Positions 1 through 10,333 of a stretch of 64,000 bases of DNA are shown here, one piece after another. The notes beneath the pieces were generated by a model. It was not told where the DNA came from. It was given only the letters and a program-made list of their open reading frames with translations, and did no database searches. The position numbers and the translations under genes were made by a program. This DNA is from Bigelowiella natans CCMP2755. Taxonomy: Eukaryota > Cercozoa > Chlorarachniophyceae. Within the stretch, counting starts at the first letter, position 1. Every line of letters starts with the position of its first letter. The stretch lies in contig ADNK01000067.1 in the NCBI GenBank assembly GCA_000320545.1, positions 38,715 to 102,714 on the forward strand, in the 5' to 3' direction.

Positions 1-757
1 GCAACTTCTGCGAATGCACCCATGGCTGCGCCAAGGAAGCCCCCACCCGATTTATTGTCTCCCCCAATTGCTTGGTTGACTTGGTTTGCGATTTGGTTTC
101 CAGGAGGGCCATCACGTTTTTGATGGTCTTTAGAAATAAACACGAAAGGCTCGCTCCTGATGAAGATTGCCTTGTCACCAGAGCAGAGATAGAAATCGAC
201 CTTCCTTTTTTCGTCTTTTATGGTTTTTGATCTATTCTCGTCCCCATCCTTCCAGTGCTCTTGGACCTAAAAAGGAACTCCATATCAGCCAATTTTTATT
301 GTCTCCACTGTCCTTCGTGGATAAACATCAATATAGTTTTACATCACGGTGGTACCTTAAGATGGTAAAATACACACTGTCGGGGTGTTACGGGACAGTT
401 CAGTGGCGTCTGAGTGGTAACCCACCTATGAAGAACACAAAGCTGATCCACCCATTACATGTTCAATGGTATCGAAAGGAGCGAATTGTTGTTTCCTTAC
501 CCGACAACTTTAACGGCCTCGCCCACCTTCGCGTCCCCCACACGTACACACGGGAACGCGTTAAGAACCAAATCCCGTTTTTGGTAATAGTTTAGGCAGC
601 AGTAGCAGTTCCCCATTGCTATTAGATGCGCGAGCAAAAAGAGATTAGTATCTTCAGTTTCAGCACAATGACACGAAGGTGTTGATCCGCCCCAACCCAA
701 AACATGATTGATTCTCTTCCTGCGGCAAGCACAAATTGTTGTCGCACCTCTCATCAC
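1..757 (-). CDS. MUL1/GIDE-like domain protein, partial (runs off left edge)
   Basis: Three exons read on the minus strand: up to about 757-501, then 425-356, then 266-1, which continues outside the window. Frames join exactly (leftover GG plus G at the first junction, phase 0 at the second). The joined frame reads GEAVKVVG, then PLNCPVTPRQCVFYHLKVQEHW, cut here to its key parts: a PVT-x-R-x-C-V-F-Y core followed by an acidic/basic stretch and FYLCSGDKAIFI. In the GIDE domain of the mitochondrial/plastid E3 ligase MUL1 (SP1 in plants) the equivalent is a V-x-G strand, then SPxTxxxCVYYxxxVEE. The match is by eye and the RING finger that would prove a ligase would lie beyond the left edge. A Gly-rich stretch (GGGFLGAAMGAF) follows. 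The N-terminal part of the first exon (CACRRKR and a Cys-rich stretch) is not recognisable and the true start is uncertain. Confidence 0.45.
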
Positions 758-974
758 TGGTAGGTGAGATATTTTTGGCTTTTCAAATCTAGAAATCTGC
801 GCGAATGATTGCGCACGTCATTGTGAACCAATGATCAGTTGCATGCGTTTCGCACGCTTTGAACGTCTTGCAACGTGCAGTTCATCGTGCTCGAGTGACC
901 CTCTCGAGTTGCACCCTGCTGCGTGCAAATGCCTGTCTCCCATGTGGTTCTAGCCGGGGATGTTGTGGTGGGCA

Positions 975-1035
975 TGAAGTGGACCATCAAGGGGGTTTCA
1001 CATCCCCCGGGTTTTGGTCCGTATCATGCTCGGCG
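975..1035 (+). repeat. Inverted-repeat copy A
   Basis: About 55 bases around GGGGGTTTCACATCCCCCGG reappear in reverse complement at 2780-2845 with a few mismatches. Both copies keep the CCCGGGTTTTGGTCCGT block and a TCATGCTCGG tail. The two copies bracket the 1.0-2.8 kb interval. Confidence 0.7.
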
Positions 1036-1247
1036 GTTTTGCCCCGGCGTCAGCCGGGAAAATTTTTTCGATTTCACCCAAAAAAATGCAAATTTTGTTC
1101 AAATTCCTCAATGTTTTCTTCAAAAACCATCCACAAAATGTCTAGTGAAATTACTAGCACCGTGTCATTAGCCCTCTGAGAATTCTGAAACTCACACCGT
1201 CCCAACCAACTTCCCCTTCCTTTCCCGTCCACCTCCAACCCACCACA

Positions 1248-1559
1248 ATGGATGAATCCAACTGGGCAATTGACACAGGGAAACATGTTCGTGTGCATTG
1301 GAGGCATGATGGCCAGGTGAAATGTTGGACCTGTGTTGTGGGAAAGCAGAAGGGAGCATCATTCTCTGTGCGTGAGGTGGGAGGTAATTCTTTTCCTTGG
1401 GGCGGTGATGATGAAATCCTTTCGCCCAAACAAGACGAATGGAAATTTGTGAGGCGGACTTGCATCGAAGATGCTGTGAAGGATGCATGCAGTGCCTGTT
1501 CGGATGGTTCTAGAGGGCGTTGTTCACATGAAGCCATGGAGCATGACCCACAGGACATG
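1248..1559 (+). CDS. Putative first exon, uncharacterised protein
   Basis: An ATG in a good context (CACAATGG) opens about 104 codons ending at a strong donor (ATG followed by GTGAGT); the GT microsatellite that follows would then be intronic. The peptide has alternating aromatic and charged residues (KHVRVHWRHDGQVKCW) faintly like a Tudor-type barrel, and a C-terminal Cys/Ser/Asp-rich part. A possible continuation is open from about 1643 to 1930 in more than one frame, so I do not choose. It sits inside a repeat-rich island and could be a mobile-element gene or a chance frame. No family recognised. Confidence 0.3.
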
Positions 1560-1565
1560 GTGAGT

Positions 1566-1567
<2 letters not shown>

Positions 1568-1600
<33 letters not shown>
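1568..1600 (+). repeat. (GT)n microsatellite
   Basis: Uninterrupted GT dinucleotide run directly after a GTGAGT donor-like site. Confidence 0.95.
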
Positions 1601-2019
1601 TCTTGACAGCCATCATTTGAACAAACGCATTCGAATCAGAAGGGAGTCGTCACTGAAAACAACAGAAGTGTGGAGGGCATGAGCTTGGACTGGATCGCTC
1701 CTTGTGAATCAAATGAGAGTTGTCACAACCAGAAGGCCAGCAGACCACCTTCAGAATGGCAATTCCCCAGTTTGTTTGCGAAAGATTTGTGTGCAATTTG
1801 TGTTTTGGTTTTGCAATGGTGGGTGTCCGTGTTGTCAGAAGAAAAACAGGAAGCTCAGATGCTTGCATGTCACGTCTCACAAGGCATCAACCAACAGAAA
1901 GAGACGATTGAATCCCCGGAGGACTGCTGATGCAACTTTGAAATCACATTCACATGATCATGGTGGCATGCATTCATCACACAACATCAAAATCGCTTTC
2001 CAATTGTCATCATCAACCA

Positions 2020-2068
2020 CGCACACACACACACACACATGCACACACACACACACACGCACGCACAT
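2020..2068 (+). repeat. (AC)n microsatellite
   Basis: Two AC runs separated by ATGC. Confidence 0.95.
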
Positions 2069-2079
2069 GTGGAGCTCCA

Positions 2080-2310
2080 AAGATGCAGTGTGCGATGGCA
2101 TGTGACAGCATGCGACAGTCTGCGATGGCACGTGATGGCATGCGACAGTGCGTGTGCGACAACATGTGCGATGGTGTGTGACAGCGTGCGACAGTGTGCG
2201 AGTGTGCGATGGTGTGTGATGGTGTGTGATGGTGTGCGATGGTGTGCGATGGCATGCGATGGCATGCGATGGTGTGCAACAGCATGCGATGGCATGCGAC
2301 AGTCGCAAAT
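2080..2310 (+). repeat. Degenerate 10-base tandem array (TGCGATGGYR)
   Basis: About 23 units of a 10-base word such as TGCGATGGCA, TGTGACAGCA, TGCGACAGTG and TGTGATGGTG. Every unit keeps TGYGAYRGYR, so 10-base periodicity is exact while individual bases vary. The array is open in several frames on both strands, which produces spurious His/Ser/Thr-rich or Val/Cys-rich frames. It is not a microsatellite of the kind seen elsewhere in the window. Confidence 0.85.
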
Positions 2311-2779
2311 TGACAGGTCAATGAGCATGCACGCATGATCCAATGTTCAAGTCGTTGATTTGTGTGAATTTTTTGAAAAAGTGAAAAGTTTCGTCATTTT
2401 TTTTTGGTCAAATTCACTTGTTTCACAAACATCATGTCACATCCAGCTTCATTGATTGCCGCATCTGGCCGCTGGGAGGCACACATCGAAAACTCACCAA
2501 AGTCAAAATCACCAAAAAAAGCACTTTTTTGGCGCGGAAACGTTCAATTTTGCGAATTTTGGAGTGGAACTTCTGGAGGTGATGGAGTTGCTGTTGACAC
2601 GGCCTCTGAGCATGTTTTTTTGAGCCAACGCGCAAAGGGGACCCTTTCCGCGGCACCCAAAGTTTTTGCCCTCGATTTTTTTCCTTGAAAATCCACTTTT
2701 TTGCACCCCTTTCTGGACAGTTCTGGACCTTCTCACACGTCCAGAAGTCTTCTGTGGTGCTTCGGAAGAAGTTTGGAGT

Positions 2780-2845
2780 GGATTCCGAGCATGACACGGA
2801 CCAAAACCCGGGGGAGTGAAACCCCCTTGTGGACCATGAAGGTGT
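2780..2845 (-). repeat. Inverted-repeat copy B
   Basis: Reverse-complement partner of 975-1035: it reads CCGAGCATGACACGGACCAA then CCCGGGGGAGTGAAACCCCC on the plus strand. Confidence 0.7.
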
Positions 2846-3149
2846 GGTCCATGGGATTGTGCTCTTGGGGGTCGCAGGTGTGGTGTTCTTGCTTGGTGAT
2901 CTCCAAGCATGAGCAAACCATCACGACAGGATTCAGGGATGCGTGATCCTGAAGTTGGCAAACATCAGGCACTGAAAACAATGAAACTAGGAACGGGGGA
3001 GTGGCCACAATGCCATTCTTGATTCCTTTTGGTTTCACTGGATGGTCCTCACTGAAGTTGGTTCGAGGCACTGCGTTTCGTGCACTGCAAGTGTCTTGTT
3101 GCACTTTGGAAATGCAGTCGTTCTTTGTCATTGTTCATTGTTCATTGTT

Positions 3150-3690
3150 CTGGCGCATGTGGTTTTGATCAACGCTTTCTTCATTGTTCATTGTTCACAC
3201 GATTGCGCCGATGCGGTGATGGGCGGGGGGGTTTCGGTTGCGAGGGTGGCTTTTCCTCCCATCCCTTCACCACATGCCTGTTCACCGGTGGGACAGACAG
3301 ACGTGTCGCCCCAGTGACTTGGTTGCCATTGCATCTGGCTTCGATCACCAGTTTCAGTTGCAACCTGGCCGAGCCGCACTGCGCACAACAGTCACAACCT
3401 GGACACATTCCAACTGTGCCAACAAATGACAGATGGTTCACTTGGCCTTGACTCATCTTCTTTGGCGTCCTTGGACACAGGTAGCCATGGCAACTTCATC
3501 CCTTGATGCGGCTCTGGCGCCTCAGATGGGTTGTTAGCTGGTTTTTGTGTCTCATCACCAACAGGGTGCTGACAAGTCCTCACAACGAGTGTTGTTGAGG
3601 CTCTGCTGCATGCAAACGCCTGTCTCCCATGTGGTTCTGGCGCGTGCAGATTTGATCAACGCTTTGTTCTTTGCACATTGTTCATTGCCA
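3150..3690 (+). repeat. Dispersed repeat family (three copies)
   Basis: GCCTGTCTCCCATGTGGTTC occurs at about 930-950 and, in longer form, at about 3618-3640; the latter continues into GATTTGATCAACGCTTT and TTGTTCATTG, which also occur at about 3150-3200. The copies are colinear but differently truncated, as in a decayed dispersed element. No protein domain is visible between them. The rest of 3700-4440 shows nothing I can assign. Confidence 0.6.
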
Positions 3691-4459
3691 AACAAAGGTT
3701 GTCTTTGTCTGAAAAGCTCAATCCAGGATCAAGCCTTTCTCGACCACGTGCGTGCTGGCGTGTCCTCAATTTGCGTGTCCTGTCCCTCTCGAATGGATCC
3801 ATCTCAAGGAGTTTTCACTCCCGGAAAAAACTTTCCGCATTTCCTCTCGGCCACAATGCTTCGGCCACTGATTGTGACAGTCAGAGACAATTCTCACCAA
3901 AATCAGCAAAACGAAGATGCGGCTCGAAGCCTCGAGAGTCGGTGGGGGAAACGAAGCAAAACTCACAGAGACCTCAAACCAAGTCCGTGCAGATTTTCGT
4001 TGAGATTGGTTGTGGGACGGCACTTCCCCTAGTGACTCTTGAAATACGCGGCACATTGATGATTCCCTGTGTCAATAGATGTAGCATGAAAAGGACCAAA
4101 CATGTTGCACCATGATGCTTCTGTGGGTGGGAAGGTGCTTTTGTGTGCTTGGAGGGTAAGAGCTGGGTGAATGTCATTCACAGACGTGGAATTGAAAATT
4201 TACACAGGGGGGGAAGTAAGCAAAGCTTTCTTTAAGGATGCCTATTCAAGCACCGATGAAGACATGACGGAATGTGTGGTGCAATCCTTTTCGTGTTTGT
4301 GTTTGCATTGAGCAGAATTGACAGGACAGTCCATCGTGTCCTAATTCGCAATTTTGCCTTCGCTGCCTTGTATATTGATTGTATACAATGAAATGATGAT
4401 TTACTCTTAAATCGCATATGTCTTTGACGTTGGTTATCTTTTAGCATCGTACTTGGTTC

Positions 4460-4651
4460 ATGGCCCCATCCGAAGCTAGCATGTTGATGCAGAAATTCAG
4501 CACCTATGCAGGCACTGTGGTCAACGTCCCAAGGAGCGAGCTCTCTTTTACACTCAAACATGTCTTCCATGACCTGAGGAATCTACGCGAGTTTGAAGGG
4601 ATGGCGACAGAAAAGACAAAGAAAACATCCAGTGTTTGCTCCATTTCTTGA
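4460..4651 (+). CDS. Possible terminal exon of a prenylated small GTPase-like protein
   Basis: Sixty-three codons after a good acceptor (TTATCTTTTAG at about 4442) ending in KKTSSVCSIS. The last four residues C-S-I-S form a CaaX prenylation box after a basic stretch, as at the C terminus of Ras/Rho-type GTPases. The preceding helix-like part (LKHVFHDLRNL) resembles the last helix of such GTPases. No P-loop, DxxG or NKxD exon is visible upstream in the repeat-rich 3.7-4.4 kb, so this may be the last exon of a disrupted gene, or a small independent ORF. Family assignment is inference. Confidence 0.3.
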   Translation: MAPSEASMLMQKFSTYAGTVVNVPRSELSFTLKHVFHDLRNLREFEGMATEKTKKTSSVCSIS

Positions 4652-5754
4652 CAAAAAGGATGTGCAGCTTCATCTGTCGAATGATCATTGACAGCGGCAC
4701 TGGCAGCAACACATGCACGTACATTCTTAGCCACGTACATTTCATATGATATGCACCGTGGTACGCATAGGTTTATTGGCACCTTGTACGTACAGTGATA
4801 ACAGGCACATGGATAGGCACATCGCACACATGCCACACATGCATGTTTTGCACATTTGAATGTTGCAAAGATGGACAAGATGACGTTCCAAAATGCATGC
4901 CGCATGCGACAATGATCGAAGAAAGTGCGATGATTTCTGTATGTGCTATCTTCAATCCCTCTCTCTCTTGAATATTTAGCACCATTCACCGACTAGCCTT
5001 GCTGTCACCTAGATGACACAAAACGCACATGCTGTTCGTGCACACATGAGGTATCTAGGCACATGTGCGGGAGTCTCATGTATGCGGGAGTGATGCATTA
5101 GTTAGCACCCTATCTTAACTTTCGATATGATTGTACTGATTAGCAATTAAGTAAATGTCCACTGCATGATGCACAGGCACTGGATTCAAATTGCCATGGA
5201 TGCTCACTTCGATTCGCATCCAAACCACCATGTGTAGGCTAGTAGGGGCAATACTTGAGAGCCAACAATTGAGTTTGGGTGCTAAGTATTTGATGATTAA
5301 GGTGAGAGGTATCTTTTGTGCGCGTTAGGCCTCGACCCCGCGTTCTTTTGGGTGGATGATTTCCTTTGCGAAATCGGTTCGACGACGTGAAGTCTTCCAG
5401 AGATAAAAGCCCTATTCTGCTCTCCTTCTGAAAGTTTTACATGCAGGACAATATCTTTCTCTCATGGGTTCACCCTACCAGCTCGTATCACCAGACCCTT
5501 TGCATGATCTGGCTGCCTGCCAGCGAACTCTATCAGGCTCTTTCCATCCCGAGCACCACGCGCACAGCTCACAATTCCGGTCACATTCCATCTTTCTCTG
5601 CCGAATCCCCGTCATTCTTACCGTTACTACCGGTAATTATTAGGAAATTCCCGGTACTGTAGTTGTACCAGCCAACATGGCAAGAGTAACGCACGGAGGC
5701 ACTCTCCGCGAGGTCTAGGTCAAGCTCCTACTCATATCCTAACGCTGTCGCGAA
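4652..5754. other. Non-coding interval
   Basis: Rich in ACATGC, GCATGC and GTACGTAC words up to about 5250, matching the vocabulary of the 3' spacers elsewhere. From about 5300 it changes to ordinary sequence preceding the esterase start. Short open stretches exist but show no codon-level or splice support. Confidence 0.5.
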
Positions 5755-6153
5755 ATGGCCCCTGGCCTCGCGTCTCCTCGTAGCGCCTTCGGGTGCCTGC
5801 CGTGTCTATCTGTCGGTCTGCTCTGCTTGGGCATTCCATCCGGCGGGGCCGAATCAAGGTTGGACGAGTCTGGTGATTCTAGCTATACGACTGCGGGTGC
5901 CTCGTATTCATCGAGTCTCCAGGCTGGAAACAGCTCTTCGAGCATATATCGATCTCCAACCTATCCTACCGAGTACGGGCCTGTTGTAGGATGGGTGCTG
6001 CCCAATGGGGTATTTGCGTTCCATTCGATTCCATACGCTCAGCCCCCAGTTGGCAGAAATCGGTTCGGATTTATATATTGATTTTTACCTTTGTATCCTC
6101 CCCCCGTCTCTCTCTCTCAATCTCCCAATCTCTCTCTCTCTCTCTCAATCTCC

Positions 6154-6211
<58 letters not shown>

Positions 6212-8595
6212 TTATACATTATATAATATGCCCCTCCCCGCCCCTACCCCTCGAAGATGTCTGTCTCTCATACATCCCCTATCCCCTATCTTTGTATGTT
6301 TGTGTAATAATGTGCTTGTTGGTGTGCACGCTGCTCCTTTATTGCACAACAGCTATTTTCTAATTCGTCAAACCCCCCCCTCCCCTTACCCCCTCTACAG
6401 CTGGACGGATCCTTCGCCCCCCGCTTCATGGACAGAACCTAAGGATGTTACAGCGCTCGCAAACATATGCCCACAGGTATTCTACGGCATGCCTTTATTC
6501 ACACGCACACGATCGTAGTAGGCTAATTTTGACCAATAATTCCAGCCAAAAGATCCAGGCGTCACCCGTGCCGTGGTGGGCAAGGAAGACTGCCTGTATC
6601 TTTACGTTTACACTAGTAGCGGTCCCAATCCAGCGAAGTCTGAGCTCAAGCCTGTGATGCTGTGGGTGCACGGAGGGGGGCTGCAGGTGGGGGATGGGTA
6701 TCTTGGAGATGCTGGGGGACCGAGTGGGTTTTATGATGGCTCGAATCTCGTCAGGGAGTTTGATGTGGTGGTAGTGTCCATCCAATATCGTCTTGGGACC
6801 TTGGGTACTACAATAAGGAGCGAAACTTGCGCGCGACACACGTATACCTGTGCAGATATCCTCAAAAGAAGTTGAACTAGTTACACATATTTTCTCCTGC
6901 TGTTGGGTCTCTTAAAAGCATCACTGATACATCTCAAAAGGTTTTCTTGCTTCGGATCTTTTTAAAACGGCTGGAACAACGCCGAGTGGCCAGGCTGCTG
7001 ATGGGTTCTTTACATTACATACACACACCAGCAAAATGGATAGTGCCCATGCAACAGTGCTGCATCGACAACACATAAACACACATCATGCTTGCATGCA
7101 GGTATGGAAACTTCGGTTTCAAAGACCAGCGATACGCCATGCAGTGGGTGCAGAGAAACATCCAAGGATTTGGAGGAGACCCAAATCGTGTCATGCTTTT
7201 TGGTGAATCTGCTGGTGGAATTAGCATGTGCTATCACCTCACCTCTCCTGCGAGTGCTGGGCTCTTCCAGGCCATCACAATGGAGTCGGGAAGCTGCTAC
7301 ATGCAGGTGGAAATAATGCCCATGCATCTCTAATTTGGGTCTTTCCTATGTTGATATCGTTTATCCTCATCGATACACCAGATTCAAAACATGAGCAGCG
7401 GATGGGAAATGGCCGAGTCAATTGCAGGGCTCGCGGGCTGCCCAGTCGGGCCAACTGTCGCAGCGAATGACACCAGAGATTGTTTGCTAAATGCGCCATT
7501 ACGCGATCTTGTATATCCAATGGGGGACGAGAAGGCTGCTCTTCCTGGAAGCAATTATTGGGCAGCTCCCGATTGGCCGTGGTGCATGACAGTTGACGGC
7601 ACAACGGAGGTCGTAGTAGAAATAATCATGTGTTTCCAAGATGATAAAACGGAATTCATGTTATTTACGCACGCTCGCACACACACACACACATACACAC
7701 ACACACACACACACGCACACACACATAGAACTACACACTTGTATACCGCACCATCAGCAAATGGTAAGATACCGTAGACACACACACGCAGTGTACGCCG
7801 CTCGTTAATAAATACACGCCCCATGCACATTTGTACCAGGGATTGGTTTCGCCCCCTCACGTGCTCTTGAGCGAAGGAAGTTTTTCGCGAGTTCCTACAA
7901 TATTTGGCACCAATACCAACGAATTTAATTGTGACTGTGACGTTACCGATCCAGACAAAGATTGCCTCTTCGCTGATGGCCTTCCATCGATGATTCCAGG
8001 ATTGAGTCCTCCTTATTCTGATGCAGATGTTGCCACTGTCCTTGGGCATTTCCTCGGAAAGAGTCTTAGTCAAGCACAGTTTGATGAAGCGCTGGCTATG
8101 TATCCGATTGAGGAATTCAAGTGGAATAACACGGCGCGCATATCAGCAATGCTTGTAGATACGACTGGATGGATTGGGTCTTGTAGCACACAGAAGTCCG
8201 CACAGATGATGCTGGGCCACGGCCATGCTGATATATGGCTGTACCACTTCGCTCGTCTGGGTGAAATGAGGAGGGTGGGGCACTTCTCAGAAGTTGGCTA
8301 CGTCTTCCAGAACTGCTTAGCCTGTGGAACAGACAGTATCACAGATTGCTGCCAAGGTACAAACAATTCAGCTCCGGATCTTGCTCTCTCGAAACTAATG
8401 GGCTCATACTGGTCAACGCATGCTGCAAAGGGCGACCCCAATCGCGTCGGTCTCCCCTTCTGGCCACGCTACAAACACTTTAGCAAACTTGTCATGCGTT
8501 TCGACATCGAATCGACTGTGACCCTTGGGTATAGGGAACTACACTGTGCATTTTGGGATAAAATCTATGGTGGCGAGAGCGGTAGCCATACATGA
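5755..8595 (+). CDS. Type-B carboxylesterase (cholinesterase family), secreted
   Basis: Serine hydrolase of the alpha/beta-hydrolase fold that cleaves carboxyl esters; likely secretory because the N terminus has a hydrophobic signal-like stretch (LSVGLLCLGIPSGGAES). Seven exons join in frame: 5755-6062, 6401-6476, 6546-6804, 6941-7004, 7102-7316, 7382-7609, 7840-8595. Family marks in order: IPYAQPPVGRNRW, CLYLYVYTS, oxyanion-hole HGGG (6669), YRLGTLGFLASDLF across an exon join, NFGFKDQR, nucleophile motif FGESAGG (about 7200), a GTNTNEF Glu and the catalytic His in GHFSEVGYVF (about 8280). The triad is therefore complete and total length (about 630 residues) is normal. The first intron holds a long CT microsatellite and the sixth a CA one. 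Natural substrate unknown. Confidence 0.92.
6104..6210 (+). repeat. (CT)n microsatellite in esterase intron 1
   Basis: CT repeats interrupted by two AATCTCCCAATCT units; forms the long pyrimidine-rich part of the intron. Confidence 0.95.
7676..7727 (+). repeat. (CA)n microsatellite in esterase intron 6
   Basis: CA repeats with single-base interruptions (T and G). Confidence 0.95.
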
Positions 8596-9299
8596 GTATC
8601 GTAGCATGCATGGGGGTGTTGAGGTCGATTGCATTTTGCAAAAAATGTTGACAATTCATTGAAGGATTCTGATGCGTGCTACTTAAGGCGCGACTCTTCA
8701 ATAGTCCTAGTCCTGTGGCATGCACTTAACATGCAAATCTCGCCGCGCCTACCATGTGCTGTACATGAGTCTAATGCAGCTTTGTGTGTAAATGCAAATG
8801 ATAGTGGACAATTGTGTGAACACATGAGACTATGCTTCTTTGGACAGAGTAATTGACAATGTATTCAATCACACACATTGTACGCACTGCACACTTAATC
8901 GAGCCAGAGTGCGACGCAACTCGTGCCTGTCTAGCTGTGCACGCTAGCACGTACAGAAAACTAGCACGTTGCACAATAAGGCAGCATGGAATAGCTGCAG
9001 CTCAAATATAGCAGCTATCGCAATATGCGCACTACAACACAGAGTAATTTACGATTTCAGTTAAATTTGTTCATACACCTAGCGATTTCCGTTGCAAATT
9101 GAAGACTTGACAGGAATCTCGTGCTAATCACGAATTGGAATCCACCGACCGAATAAATGATGCTATTTGCAGAGTAACTTCTAAATAAATCGTGTAGGAC
9201 GCAATGATATCTCGAACGTTGCTCTTTGTATTAAAGCTGATGAATTTATGTGCCTTTTATCACTCATGAATAAATTTACATTGTTGAATTGCTTTTCTG
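8596..9299. other. Convergent 3' spacer, TGCATG/CTAG-rich
   Basis: Lies between the ends of the esterase (+) and uS10 (-). Holds GCATGC, TGCACGCTAGCACG and GTCTAGCTGTGC words, no microsatellite and no supported gene. See the finding on shared spacer vocabulary. Confidence 0.5.
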
Positions 9300-9920
9300 C
9301 TACGATTGGGGTGGGGGTAGAAATTTGTTCCAAAGAGATGGCCTCGAAGGAAAGTCTAGCAATTTATTGTTTTTATCGTCATAATTAGCCTCAAGGCTTT
9401 TGACACGAAGTTCAACGTTTCTGAAGCTGAGCGGGCAAGGATAGTTCCGCAGAAGAAACCGAAGCATTCCTTGAGGGTCTCGTACGGGAGTGGCATTATT
9501 GTCAGAACCCTCCTTTAGATCTATTTCCACTGGAATTTCAGCGTTGTAATAGGAGTAGAAAAAGGTCTCACCACTCTTCTTGTGGACGAAGGGAGATCTG
9601 ATCAACCCGAACCGTGTGTTTTTAGCCCTGTACTGGCGAACTTTGCGGAAACTTGGCACCGAGAGAGAAGCAGGGGGGGAATATTTCTTGTTGGTCTCCT
9701 TGAGCGTACGGCAAAGCCTATAATTGAGCTCCAATGCACGTGTGATTGTCGAGGTGGCCTACATAGCATAGTTGGGTGAGTAAGGACATGTTCCACACTC
9801 CTCCCTCCTCCCTAAAATGCAACGGCAGTACAAAATCCTCGAAATTCTAACTTTCCAAACCTTGTACAGTTCCCTCGGACTATGTGCAGAGAATACCAGC
9901 ATGTACGAAAGCGACGCCAT
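9300..9920 (-). CDS. Organellar-type ribosomal protein uS10
   Basis: Small-subunit ribosomal protein S10 family. Two exons: 9920-9861 (20 codons, MASLSYMLVFSAHSPRELYK) and 9758-9300, phase 0, with donor GTTTGG and acceptor CTATGTAG. The N-terminal strand-helix (LVFSAHSPRELYK then a helix with ALELNYRL) matches the S10 pattern of a strand, then D-H-x-x-L and a helix. The signature loop TRFGLIRSPFVHKKSGETF corresponds to the S10 motif LRSPHVxKKSREQF. A C-terminal extension (LRFLLRNYPCPLSFRNVELR) resembles that of mitochondrial S10. Length 172 residues. No clear transit peptide, so mitochondrial versus plastid location is open; an upstream in-frame ATG at 9950 would add 10 residues. Divergently arranged with the next gene. 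Confidence 0.75.
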
Positions 9921-10333
9921 TGTTGAACAACAACGGGGAGTAGTGCTCACGGCTGACTGGTCGACTAATGGGGGGAGGCACTGCGCGACAGCGGGGGGAA
10001 GCGTCTAATACCGGTAATCCCGGGTTTAATCGAGGGCATTGTCGGTCATTACCGGTTTGAATCAGATTGCGCAAATTCGGATTACGACAATAAAAATAGG
10101 TTGTCGCACCGTTAATACACGATTTATTTTTAAACTCTTAGTGCGAACTCCTCGCAAGCACCTCGAGCACAGTCGGCCCCCTCTGGAATACCAGCACACC
10201 ACATGGAGAAGAAGCAGAATGAAAAGGTCTTGAATGAGATCCACATCTTACTTTGCAAAACAAGTCCTGCTTCGCAATGCTTGCATGGCAATAAATCTAC
10301 GGTTTCCCATCCTAGGGGAAGGCTGAGCTCAAC
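9921..10333. other. Divergent promoter interval
   Basis: 413 bases between the uS10 start (-) and the unknown gene start (+). Contains TACCGGTAATCCCGGG and a second TTACCGGT about 40 bases on (9998-10054); a similar TACCGGTAATTATTAGG also lies upstream of the esterase at about 5630. No TATA box recognised. Confidence 0.35.

Noticed and set aside
2080-2310. CRISPR-like array
   Set aside because: Units are only 10 bases, directly abutting, with no unique spacers; and the genome is eukaryotic.
1958-2343. Several 100-residue His/Ser/Thr-rich frames on both strands
   Set aside because: Product of the 10-base tandem array and the adjacent AC repeats; open in nearly every frame on both strands.
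6091-6363. Long Ser/Leu-rich open frames through the CT repeat
   Set aside because: They are translations of a microsatellite in an intron whose flanking exons join in frame without it.
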